DNA of 64,000 nt from Streptomyces odontomachi (lineage in GTDB: Bacteria; Actinomycetota; Actinomycetes; Streptomycetales; Streptomycetaceae). A program made the translations under genes and the position numbers. Positions 35,308 to 44,780 of this stretch are shown here, piece after piece (positions within the stretch are counted from its first letter, which is position 1; each line of letters starts with the position of its first letter). The notes beneath the pieces were generated by a model. It had not been told where the DNA came from. It saw only the letters and a program-made list of their open reading frames with translations, and made no database searches. The DNA is taken from NCBI RefSeq assembly GCF_024435355.1, contig NZ_JAMJWG010000011.1, positions 62,001 through 126,000 on the forward strand. Reading direction: 5' to 3'.

Positions 35308-35838
35308 ATGCAGTCGGACGACGCCCGGATTCTCCGGGGTGCGGCGATCATCGCTGCCCCGCTGGGAATTGCCGCCACCGTGGTCAGTGCGCTCGTCGCT
35401 GGTGAAAAGGGACTGATCGGCGCCCTCGTGGCGCTGGCCGTGGTTGCCGTCTTCTTCGGGCTGGGCACCTGGGCGCTGATGCGCATCACCCAGAACACCC
35501 CTCAAGTGGCGATGACCGCAGGGCTGCTGGTCTATTTCGTGCAGATCCTGCTCATCGGGGTCTTCATCATCGTCTTCCAGGACACCACCCTCTTCAACAG
35601 CAAGGCCTTCGCCCTCAGCCTGCTCGTGACGGCGCTGGCCTGGGTGGGCGGCCAGGTTCGTTACAGCCTCACCAGCAAGATGCTCTACGTCAGCCCGGAG
35701 CCCTCCGTGCCCGCCGGGAACGCCGGGAGTACCTCCGCCGGCGCCTCCCGCGCCTCCGAAGGCGGGGCGGCGGCCGTCGGTGCGGCGGGGGACAAGACGG
35801 CAGGCTCGGCGCGTCCGGGGTCTCGCGATGCGGCGTAA
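35308..35838 (+). CDS. atpI: AtpI-like membrane protein of the ATP synthase operon
   Basis: 176 residues with four predicted membrane helices between residues 8 and 125 and a low-complexity Ala/Gly tail. Position first in the operon, size and topology fit AtpI, an accessory factor for assembly of the c-ring. Sequence conservation in AtpI is low, so the assignment rests mostly on context. Confidence 0.85.
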   Translation: MQSDDARILRGAAIIAAPLGIAATVVSALVAGEKGLIGALVALAVVAVFFGLGTWALMRITQNTPQVAMTAGLLVYFVQILLIGVFIIVFQDTTLFNSKAFALSLLVTALAWVGGQVRYSLTSKMLYVSPEPSVPAGNAGSTSAGASRASEGGAAAVGAAGDKTAGSARPGSRDAA

Positions 35839-36135
35839 GGGCTGCGTTAAGACGCTCCATCCTGATCTGCTATCGTCCGGAATCGCTTCCGGCCGTGGGG
35901 GCCCCTCCCGGTCACGGGACGCAGGAGGGCACCGCCCCCTCGGCCAGCGGCGTACTCGGATGAGTGGCTGTGGTCGCAGCGCGGAATCCGGGATCTCAGG
36001 TCCCCGGCGGATGCCCTCGGCAGTCCGCGGCGGCACCGCCCCACCACCACGTCCTCAGTGCCGAACCGCGGCTCCACCAGCCGCGCTGACACACAAGGTT
36101 GCCGTAACTCATGCCTCACGACGAAGGAGCCACGG

Positions 36136-36942
36136 GTGAGTGCCCACACGCTGCTCGCTGAGAGCGGATGCCACATCAATGCTGGCTGTGGCTTCCCCGC
36201 GCCGGGCCTCCACTCATTCCAGTTCAAGCCGATCTTCAGCGTCGCGGGCTTCGACTTCACCAAGCCGATACTGCTCTCGCTCATCTGCACGCTGCTCGTG
36301 GTCGGCTTCTTCTGGGCTGCGTTCCGCAAGCCCCAGGTGCGGCCGAGCAAGCTCCAGCTGGTCGGCGAGATCGGGTACACCTTCGTGGCCCGCAGCATCG
36401 CGCGCGAAGTGATCGGTAAGAAGGGCGACAAGTACGTGCCCTTCCTCACGTCGATCTTCTTCTTCGTGTGGATCATGAACGTGATGTCGATCATCCCGCT
36501 GGCGCAGTTCCCGGCGACGTCGCGATTCGCCTTCCCGGTCGCGCTCGCCGCCCTGGTGTTCATCACCTACATGTACCTGACGTTCAAGACGCACGGCTTC
36601 AAGGGCGGCGTCAAGAACCTCGTCTGGATCCCGGGACTGCCCAAGTTCCTGGTGCCCCTGATCGTGCTCCTGGAGTTCATCCAGAACGTGATCACGCGGC
36701 CGTTCACCCTCGCGGTGCGGCTGTGGGCCAACATGTTCGCCGGGCACATGCTGATCGTGATGTTCAGCGTCGCCAGCTGGTACCTGCTCACGCCCTCGTT
36801 CCTGTCGGCCGTCGCCGGCGGTTCGTTCCTGCTGGCCGCGTTCATGACCGCGTTCGAGCTGCTGATCCAGTTCTTGCAGGCGTACATCTTCACGCTGCTC
36901 GCCTCGATCTACATCAGCGGTGCGCTCGAAGAGGGTCACTGA
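36136..36942 (+). CDS. atpB: ATP synthase F0 subunit a
   Basis: 268 residues from a GTG at 36136 with GAAGGAG seven bases before; a longer frame from 36058 lacks a ribosome site. Membrane subunit forming the proton half-channels. The essential arginine is in TLAVRLWANMFAGHML, and IFTLLASIYISGALEEGH closes the protein as in other actinobacteria. The 297-base gap after atpI carries no gene. Confidence 0.96.
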   Translation: MSAHTLLAESGCHINAGCGFPAPGLHSFQFKPIFSVAGFDFTKPILLSLICTLLVVGFFWAAFRKPQVRPSKLQLVGEIGYTFVARSIAREVIGKKGDKYVPFLTSIFFFVWIMNVMSIIPLAQFPATSRFAFPVALAALVFITYMYLTFKTHGFKGGVKNLVWIPGLPKFLVPLIVLLEFIQNVITRPFTLAVRLWANMFAGHMLIVMFSVASWYLLTPSFLSAVAGGSFLLAAFMTAFELLIQFLQAYIFTLLASIYISGALEEGH

Positions 36943-37039
36943 CCCTGCCCGGTGCACCACAGGGCGTCACTCACATCCACCCACCGACTTCCGCTGGGAA
37001 GCCCCCCAACGGAGACGCATCACAAAGGAAGACAGGGAA

Positions 37040-37285
37040 ATGTCTGCCGAGCTCGTTAACCTCGCCGCCGCCACCACCGCCGGCCGCCTGGGCGCCGTCG
37101 CCTACGGTCTCGCTGCCATCGGCCCCGGTGTGGGCATCGGTCTGGTCTTCGGTCACTCCATCGAGGCCATGGCCCGTCAGCCCGAGGCCATGCCGATCAT
37201 CCGCACCAACATGTTCCTCGGCTTCGCCCTCTGCGAGGTGCTGGCCCTCCTCGGCCTGGTGGTCCCCTTCATCTTCCAGCAGTGA
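37040..37285 (+). CDS. atpE: ATP synthase F0 subunit c
   Basis: 81 residues, two membrane helices. The first has the tightly packed GPGVGIGLVFG; the loop has ARQPEA; the second carries the proton-binding carboxylate E66 in GFALCEVLALLGLV. Monomers form the rotor ring. Start at the ATG at 37040 with GGGAA upstream; the upstream open frame is not used. Confidence 0.97.
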   Translation: MSAELVNLAAATTAGRLGAVAYGLAAIGPGVGIGLVFGHSIEAMARQPEAMPIIRTNMFLGFALCEVLALLGLVVPFIFQQ

Positions 37286-37327
37286 CCTGGACGACCACCC
37301 AGTAGCCACTCGACGAAAGGTTCAGAC

Positions 37328-37876
37328 ATGATGACCTTCCTTGCGGAGGGGGCGCAGAACCCGCTCATCCCCGAGGGCACGGAACTGGTTGTCGGCCTGC
37401 TCTGCTTCTTCATCGTCTTCGGCATCCTCGGAAAGAAGCTGCTGCCGAACATCCAGAAGACCCTGGACGAGCGGCACGACGCGATCGAGGGTGGCCTGGA
37501 GCGGGCGCAGCAGGCGCAGGCCGAGGCCAACCGCACCCTCGAGGAGTACAGGACCCAGCTCGCCGAGGCGCGCCACGAAGCGGCCCGCATCACCGAGCAG
37601 GCCCGCGAGCAGGGCGCCCAGATCATCGCGGAGATGCGCGAAGAGGGGCAGCGCCAGCGCGAGGCCATCATCGAAGCGGGCCATGCGCAGATCGAGGCGG
37701 ACCGCCGGCAGGTGACCGTGGCGCTCCGCCAGGAGGTCGGCACCATTGCGACCGACCTGGCCGGCCGTGTCGTCGGCGAGTCCCTGGAGGACAGCGCACG
37801 CCAGAGCCGCGTCATCGACCGCTTCCTGGACGAGCTTGACGCCAAGGCCGAGCAGACCCAGGGCGCCGCTACATGA
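37328..37876 (+). CDS. atpF: ATP synthase F0 subunit b
   Basis: 182 residues. One N-terminal membrane helix (about 15-37, VVGLLCFFIVFGIL) followed by a long charged helix that forms the peripheral stalk. Two adjacent ATGs (37328, 37331) are possible. The stop overlaps the atpH start by four bases (ATGA). Confidence 0.96.
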   Translation: MMTFLAEGAQNPLIPEGTELVVGLLCFFIVFGILGKKLLPNIQKTLDERHDAIEGGLERAQQAQAEANRTLEEYRTQLAEARHEAARITEQAREQGAQIIAEMREEGQRQREAIIEAGHAQIEADRRQVTVALRQEVGTIATDLAGRVVGESLEDSARQSRVIDRFLDELDAKAEQTQGAAT

Positions 37877-38688
37877 GCAATGCCACCCGTCAGTCGAGCG
37901 CTGCGGCTCGCGAGCGCCTGGAGGCGCTGACCGACAACAGCTCGGTCGACACCTCCGCCCTCGCCGCGCAGCTGCTGGCCGTGACCGATCTGCTCGACCG
38001 CGAGGCCGGGCTGCGCGGCACGCTCACCGACCCGGGCATCGAGGGACAGCGCAAGGCCGACCTGGTCGCCGCACTCTTCCGGGGCAAGATCGACGCCGAG
38101 GCGCTCGACCTGGTCTCCGGCCTGGTGCGGTCCCGCTGGTCGCGGGCGCGTGACCTGACCCACACCTGTGAGCAGCTGGCCTTCCTCGCCGAGATCATCG
38201 GCGCGGAGCGGTCCGACGCGCTGGACGACGTCGAGGACGAACTGTTCCGGTTCGGCCGGATCGTCTCCGGGAGCGTCGAGCTGCGCGCCGCCCTGAGCGA
38301 CCGCCGCGCCCCGGCCGGGGCCAAAGCGGAGCTGGTGCACTCGCTGCTGGGCAGTCGGGTCAATCCGGTCACCGACCGGTTGATCGTCCGCCTTGTGACC
38401 CAGCCGCGGGGACGTAGCCTGGACGCAGGGATCGACTCCCTGACCAAGCTCGCCGCCGCGCGCCGTAACCGGGTGGTCGCAGTGGTGGTCTCGGCGGTTC
38501 CGCTGAGCGATCAGCAGAAGCAGCGCCTCGGGGCGTCGCTGGCCAAGATCTACGGCAGGCAGGTGCACCTGAACCTCGACGTGGACCCCAGCGTCCTCGG
38601 CGGAGTCTCGGTGCGCGTCGGTGACGAGGTCATCACCGGAACCATCGCGGACCGTCTCGACGAGGCGGCACGGCGGATGGCGGGCTGA
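37873..38688 (+). CDS. atpH: ATP synthase F1 subunit delta
   Basis: 271 residues, the long actinobacterial form (other bacteria about 180). It links the peripheral stalk to the alpha/beta head. The C-terminal motif GGVSVRVGDEVITGTIADRLDEA is the conserved family end. The start is coupled to atpF through ATGA. Confidence 0.96.
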   Translation: MSNATRQSSAAARERLEALTDNSSVDTSALAAQLLAVTDLLDREAGLRGTLTDPGIEGQRKADLVAALFRGKIDAEALDLVSGLVRSRWSRARDLTHTCEQLAFLAEIIGAERSDALDDVEDELFRFGRIVSGSVELRAALSDRRAPAGAKAELVHSLLGSRVNPVTDRLIVRLVTQPRGRSLDAGIDSLTKLAAARRNRVVAVVVSAVPLSDQQKQRLGASLAKIYGRQVHLNLDVDPSVLGGVSVRVGDEVITGTIADRLDEAARRMAG

Positions 38689-38734
38689 GCCCCGAGCACA
38701 GCCGCCACCCACAATGCGGAGAACGACGGCCCTG

Positions 38735-38798
38735 GTTGGGCCGTAGGCAGAGATCTCTGGGGGGAGTCCCCCAGGACCCCCCAGACATCGGGCCCAAC
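38735..38798 (+). promoter_or_regulatory. Two-tier hairpin in the atpH-atpA leader
   Basis: Outer arms GTTGGGCC (38735-38742) and GGCCCAAC (38791-38798) enclose a 9-bp inner stem (38756-38764 with 38777-38785). It ends next to the atpA ribosome site AAGGAGAG. An alternative GGGGGAG/TCCCCC pairing exists. It could protect a processed 5' end or tune atpA translation. Confidence 0.6.
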
Positions 38799-38818
38799 AA
38801 GGAGAGCAGGAAACTCAG

Positions 38819-40405
38819 ATGGCGGAGCTTACGATCCGGCCGGAGGAGATCCGGGACGCGCTGGCGAACTTCGTCCAGTCGTACAAGCCGGACGCGGCCT
38901 CGCGCGAGGAGGTCGGGACTGTCACCGAGGCCGGTGACGGCATCGCCAAGGTCGAGGGCCTTCCCTCGGCCATGGCCAACGAACTGCTGAAGTTCGAGGA
39001 CGGCACGCTCGGTCTCGCACTGAACCTGGAAGAGCGCGAGATCGGTGCGATCGTGCTCGGCGAGTTCGGCGGCATCGAGGAGGGCCAGCCGGTCACCCGC
39101 ACCGGCGAGGTCCTGTCCGTCGCGGTCGGCGAGGGCTACCTCGGCCGTGTCGTCGACCCGCTCGGCAACCCGATCGACGGCCTCGGCGAGATCGAGACCG
39201 ACGGTCGCCGCGCCCTGGAGCTTCAGGCCCCCTCGGTGATGCAGCGCAAGTCGGTGCACGAGCCGATGGAGACCGGCTACAAGGCCGTCGACACCATGAC
39301 CCCGATCGGCCGTGGCCAGCGCCAGCTGATCATCGGCGACCGGCAGACCGGCAAGACCGCGCTGTGCGTCGACACGATCATCAACCAGCGTGACAACTGG
39401 CACTCCGGTGACCCCAGCAAGCAGGTCCGCTGCGTCTACGTCGCCATCGGCCAGAAGGGCTCCACCATCGCCTCCGTGCGCGGTGCCCTGGAGGAGGCCG
39501 GCGCGCTGGAGTACACCACCATCGTCGCCGCCCCGGCGTCCGACCCGGCCGGCTTCAAGTACCTGGCGCCCTACACCGGGTCCGCCATCGGCCAGCACTG
39601 GATGTACCAGGGCAAGCACGTCCTGATCATCTTCGACGACCTGTCCAAGCAGGCCGACGCCTACCGCGCCGTGTCCCTGCTGCTGCGCCGCCCGCCGGGC
39701 CGTGAGGCCTACCCGGGTGACGTCTTCTACCTGCACTCCCGGCTGCTGGAGCGCTGCGCGAAGCTCTCCGACGACATGGGCGCCGGCTCGATGACCGGTC
39801 TGCCGATCGTCGAGACCAAGGCCAACGACGTCTCGGCGTTCATCCCGACCAACGTCATCTCCATCACCGACGGCCAGTGCTTCCTGGAGTCCGACCTGTT
39901 CAACGCCGGCATCCGCCCCGCGCTGAACGTCGGTATCTCGGTCTCCCGGGTCGGTGGCTCCGCCCAGCACAAGGCCATCCGCCAGGTCTCCGGCCGGCTC
40001 CGCGTGGACCTCGCCCAGTTCCGTGAGCTGGAGGCGTTCGCCGCCTTCGGTTCCGACCTGGACGCGGCGTCCAAGGCCCAGCTGGGCCGTGGCCAGCGCA
40101 TGGTCGAGCTGCTGAAGCAGGCGCAGTACGCCCCGTACCCGACGGAGGAGCAGGTCGTCTCCATCTGGGCCGGCACCAACGGCAAGATGGACGACGTACC
40201 CGTAGCCGACATCCGTCGCTTCGAGCGCGAGCTGCTGGACTACCTGCGTCGCGAGGAGAAGCCGCTGCTCACCTCCATCCGGGAGGGCGCGAAGATGTCG
40301 GACGACACGATCCAGAAGATCAGCGAGTCGATCGACGCCTTCAAGAAGCAGTTCGAGACCTCGGACGGCAAGCTGCTCGGCGACGACACCTCCGCCTCCG
40401 AGTGA
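38819..40405 (+). CDS. atpA: ATP synthase F1 subunit alpha
   Basis: 528 residues. Non-catalytic nucleotide-binding subunit of the head. P-loop GDRQTGKT near 173-180, followed by the alpha-signature VSRVGGSAQHKAIRQ and the conserved EEQVVSIWAGTNG. Good ribosome site AAGGAGAG upstream of the ATG. Confidence 0.98.
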   Translation: MAELTIRPEEIRDALANFVQSYKPDAASREEVGTVTEAGDGIAKVEGLPSAMANELLKFEDGTLGLALNLEEREIGAIVLGEFGGIEEGQPVTRTGEVLSVAVGEGYLGRVVDPLGNPIDGLGEIETDGRRALELQAPSVMQRKSVHEPMETGYKAVDTMTPIGRGQRQLIIGDRQTGKTALCVDTIINQRDNWHSGDPSKQVRCVYVAIGQKGSTIASVRGALEEAGALEYTTIVAAPASDPAGFKYLAPYTGSAIGQHWMYQGKHVLIIFDDLSKQADAYRAVSLLLRRPPGREAYPGDVFYLHSRLLERCAKLSDDMGAGSMTGLPIVETKANDVSAFIPTNVISITDGQCFLESDLFNAGIRPALNVGISVSRVGGSAQHKAIRQVSGRLRVDLAQFRELEAFAAFGSDLDAASKAQLGRGQRMVELLKQAQYAPYPTEEQVVSIWAGTNGKMDDVPVADIRRFERELLDYLRREEKPLLTSIREGAKMSDDTIQKISESIDAFKKQFETSDGKLLGDDTSASE

Positions 40406-40425
40406 CGACCGAAGGGACCTGACTC

Positions 40426-41379
40426 ATGGGAGCGCAGCTCCGGGTCTACAAGCGTCGCATCCGGTCGGTCTCCGCCACCAAGAAGATCACCAGGGCGATG
40501 GAGATGATCGCCGCCTCGCGCATCGTCAAGGCGCAGCGCAGGGTGGCGGCCTCCACGCCGTACGCGACCGAGCTCACCCGCGCGGTCACGGCGGTGGCGA
40601 CCGGATCGAACGCCAAGCACCCGCTCACCACGGAGGCCGAGCAGCCGCGCCGCGCAGCGGTCCTGCTGCTCACCAGCGACCGTGGTCTGGCCGGCGGCTA
40701 CAACTCCAACGCCATCAAGACCGCCGAGCAGCTCAGCGAGCGGCTGCGTGGCGAGGGCAAGGAGGTCGCCACGTACATCGTCGGCCGCAAGGGTGTCGCC
40801 TACTACCAGTTCCGTGAGCGCGCCATCGCCCAGTCCTGGACGGGCTTCACCGACGACCCCGACTACGCCGACGCCAAGCAGGTCGCCGACCCGCTGATCG
40901 AGGCGATCCAGCAGGACACCGACGAAGGTGGCGTGGACGAGCTGCACATCGTCTACACGGAGTTCGTCTCGATGCTGACGCAGACGCCGGTCGACAACCG
41001 GCTGCTGCCGCTCAGCCTCGACTCGGTGAGCTCCGGCGCCCTGGAGGGCGGCTCCGAGGGAGCCGGCACCGAGGGTGCGCCCAAGACCGGTGGGGTCCGG
41101 CCGCTCTACGAGTTCGAGCCGTCGGCGGAAGGCGTCCTCGACGCCCTGCTGCCGCGCTACGTGGAAAGCCGGATCTACAACGCGCTGCTCCAGTCGGCCG
41201 CCTCCAAGCACGCGGCGACCCGCCGCGCGATGAAGTCGGCGACCGACAACGCCGGAGAGCTCATCGAGAGCCTCTCCCGGCTGGCCAACGCGGCCCGCCA
41301 GGCCGAAATCACCCAGGAAATCAGCGAGATCGTCGGCGGCTCCGCAGCCCTGTCCGACGCGACCGCGGGGAGTGACTGA
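40426..41379 (+). CDS. atpG: ATP synthase F1 subunit gamma
   Basis: 317 residues. Central rotor shaft. Conserved N-terminus RRIRSVSATKKITRAMEMIAAS and C-terminus KSATDNAGELIESLSRLAN form the coiled coil. An insertion of about 20 residues (SGALEGGSEGAGTEGAPKTG) matches the extra loop seen in actinobacterial gamma subunits. Confidence 0.97.
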   Translation: MGAQLRVYKRRIRSVSATKKITRAMEMIAASRIVKAQRRVAASTPYATELTRAVTAVATGSNAKHPLTTEAEQPRRAAVLLLTSDRGLAGGYNSNAIKTAEQLSERLRGEGKEVATYIVGRKGVAYYQFRERAIAQSWTGFTDDPDYADAKQVADPLIEAIQQDTDEGGVDELHIVYTEFVSMLTQTPVDNRLLPLSLDSVSSGALEGGSEGAGTEGAPKTGGVRPLYEFEPSAEGVLDALLPRYVESRIYNALLQSAASKHAATRRAMKSATDNAGELIESLSRLANAARQAEITQEISEIVGGSAALSDATAGSD

Positions 41380-41381
41380 TC

Positions 41382-42824
<1,443 letters not shown>

Positions 42825-42949
42825 CGCCGGGCAGTACCAGCAGGGGGTCCGGGATCACCTCCCGGGCCGTCAGCGGCCCACGGAGCATGTGGAGTGACAT
42901 CCACGTACATGCACCCGGCCCCCTGTCCGGCACCCCGTCCGCCGACCAC

Positions 42950-42955
42950 TAGAAT
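42950..42955 (+). promoter_or_regulatory. Possible internal -10 box upstream of atpC
   Basis: TAGAAT stands out in the 179-base atpD-atpC gap, the second-longest gap after the operon head. No good -35 is visible. A hairpin CACCCG/CGGGTG lies just before the ribosome site. Confidence 0.3.
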
Positions 42956-43003
42956 CCGAACCACACCCGGCACACCTGTCGGGTGCTGACCCAAGGAGCC
43001 GTT

Positions 43004-43378
43004 TTGGCTGCTGAGCTGCACGTCGAGCTGGTCGCCGCCGACCGCCAGGTCTGGTCGGGTGAGGCCACCCTGGTCGTCGCGCGCACCACCTCCGGCGACA
43101 TCGGCGTCATGCCCGGTCACCAGCCGCTGCTCGGTGTACTGGAGTCGGGCCCGGTGACCATTCGTACGGGCGACGGAGGAACCGTCGTCGCCGCGGTGCA
43201 CGGCGGCTTCATCTCCTTCGCCGACAACAAGCTGTCGCTGCTGGCCGAGATCGCCGAGCTGTCGGACGAGATCGACGTCCAGCGCGCGGAGCGGGCACTG
43301 GAGCGCGCCAAGTCCGACGCGGACGCGTCCGCCGAGCGGCGGGCCGACGTACGGCTGCGTGCGGTGGCGGTGCGGTGA
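43004..43378 (+). CDS. atpC: ATP synthase F1 subunit epsilon
   Basis: 124 residues from a TTG at 43004 with AAGGAG eight bases upstream; the protein then starts (M)AAELHVELVAADRQVW as expected. Beta-sandwich domain with ARTTSGDIGVMPGHQPLLGVL, and a C-terminal helical hairpin. Inhibits ATP hydrolysis. Last gene of the operon; a strong terminator follows. Confidence 0.95.
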   Translation: MAAELHVELVAADRQVWSGEATLVVARTTSGDIGVMPGHQPLLGVLESGPVTIRTGDGGTVVAAVHGGFISFADNKLSLLAEIAELSDEIDVQRAERALERAKSDADASAERRADVRLRAVAVR

Positions 43379-43400
43379 GCAGGTAAGCACGAGGCGGTGA

Positions 43401-43447
43401 CTCAGCCGCGGCCAGGACTGGAGCATCCGGACCGGGCCGCGGCTGAG
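43401..43447 (+). terminator. Terminator after the atp operon
   Basis: CTCAGCCGCGGCC (43401-43413) pairs perfectly with GGCCGCGGCTGAG (43435-43447). Confidence 0.8.
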
Positions 43448-43504
43448 GCAATGCAGGCTCGGAAGGGTTGATCCATAGGTGACGAGGCGAGGAGGTCGGT
43501 GCCG

Positions 43505-43981
43505 ATGATCCTCGCCGTGGTGTGCGTCATCGCCGTGATCGTGCTGCTTCTCCTGGGGCTTTTCGCCTTCGGGGCGCGCCGAAGGATCATCCAGCGCTCC
43601 GGCGGCACCTTCGATTGCAGTCTGCGCTGGAACACTCCGGCGCACCGCCCCCATGGCGGCACCGAGCCCGCCGCACCCCACGAGAACGGCAAAGGCTGGG
43701 CCTACGGCATCGCCCGCTACAGCGGCGACCGCGTCGAGTGGTTCCGCGTCTTCTCCTACGCGCCCCGGCCGCGCCGCACCCTGGAACGCGGCGCCATCGT
43801 CGTCACCGGCCGGCGGACCCCCGAGGGCGAGGAAGAGCTGGCACTGCTCTCCGACGCCATCGTGCTCGGCTGCGACCACCAGGGCGCCCGCCTCGAACTC
43901 GCCATGAGCGAGGACGCCCTCACCGGCTTCCTGGCCTGGCTCGAGGCCGCACCTCCGGGCCAACGAGTCAATGTGGCTTGA
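43505..43981 (+). CDS. DUF2550-type membrane-anchored protein
   Basis: 158 residues. One N-terminal membrane helix (3-24), a basic stop-transfer patch ARRRIIQRSGG, then a soluble domain with FDCSLRW, GWAYGIARYSGDRVEWFRVFSY and LTGFLAWLE. This is the pattern of the actinobacterial DUF2550 family, found next to atpC in many genomes; function unknown. ATG at 43505 is preferred over GTG at 43499 for ribosome spacing. The last codons (VNVA and stop) are part of a 65-bp tandem repeat. Confidence 0.85.
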   Translation: MILAVVCVIAVIVLLLLGLFAFGARRRIIQRSGGTFDCSLRWNTPAHRPHGGTEPAAPHENGKGWAYGIARYSGDRVEWFRVFSYAPRPRRTLERGAIVVTGRRTPEGEEELALLSDAIVLGCDHQGARLELAMSEDALTGFLAWLEAAPPGQRVNVA

Positions 43982-44119
43982 ATAAGCTCTCTCGTTGGAT
44001 GGGGGTGCCCCCGCGCGGAGCGTGGGGGAGAGTCAATGTGGCTTGAATAGGCTCTCTCGTTGGATGGGGGTGCCCCCGCGCGGAGCGTGGGGGAGAGTCA
44101 ATGTGGCTTGAATAGGCTG
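43966..44119. repeat. 65-bp tandem repeat spanning a stop codon and terminator
   Basis: Two full units (43966-44030, 44031-44095) and a 24-base third copy. Each begins AGTCAATGTGGCTTGA, the last codons and stop of the upstream gene, and contains a CCCCCGCGC/GCGTGGGGG hairpin. The units differ at one base (AATAAG versus AATAGG). They fill the gap between two convergent genes and probably act as a double terminator. Confidence 0.95.
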
Positions 44120-44132
44120 TCTTCCGCGCCCG

Positions 44133-44780
44133 TCAGATCCCCAGTTCCTGGGCCAGTACGGCCGCCTGTACGCGGCTGCGTAGGTCCAGTTTGCCGAGCA
44201 GCCGGCTCACATGGGTCTTCACGGTGGCCTCGGCCATCGTCAGCCGCGCCGCGATCTGCGCGTTCGTCAGGCCCTTGCCGAGGCAGGACAGCACCTCGCG
44301 TTCCCGTCGGGTGAGCACGTCGAGCACGGCCGGATCGGGGCGGCTCTCCTCAGGTACGGCCGCCGCGGCGAACTCGGCGATCAGACGGCGGGTGACCGCG
44401 GGCGAGATCAGCCCCTCGCCGCGGGCGACCGTGCGCACCGCCGCCAGCAGGTCCCGTGCCTCGGTGTTCTTCAGCAGGAATCCCACCGCGCCGGCCCGCA
44501 ACGCCCCGAACACGTACTCGTCCAGGTCGAAGGTGGTCAGCACCAGGACGTCGGCCAGCCGTTCGCCGACCACGCGGCGGGTGGCCGACACCCCGTCCAG
44601 GACCGGCATCTGCACATCCATGAGGACCAGGTCGGGGCGGAGTTCACGGGCCAGCGCCACGGCCCGTTCGCCGTCGGCCGCCTCACCCACCACCTCGATG
44701 TCCGGTGCGCTGCGCAGGATGAGGACCAGGCCGGCGCGCACGGCCGACTGGTCCTCCGCGACCAGGACGCGGATGGTCAT
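44133..44780 (-). CDS. NarL/LuxR-family response regulator
   Basis: 215 residues. Receiver domain 1-120 with Asp in DLVLMDVQMPVLDG and Lys in VGFLLKN; C-terminal LuxR helix-turn-helix LTRREREVLSCLGKGLTNAQIAARL. Start codon overlaps the stop of the histidine kinase gene (ATGA), so both are made from one transcript. Regulon unknown. Confidence 0.95.
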   Translation of the reverse strand: MTIRVLVAEDQSAVRAGLVLILRSAPDIEVVGEAADGERAVALARELRPDLVLMDVQMPVLDGVSATRRVVGERLADVLVLTTFDLDEYVFGALRAGAVGFLLKNTEARDLLAAVRTVARGEGLISPAVTRRLIAEFAAAAVPEESRPDPAVLDVLTRREREVLSCLGKGLTNAQIAARLTMAEATVKTHVSRLLGKLDLRSRVQAAVLAQELGI

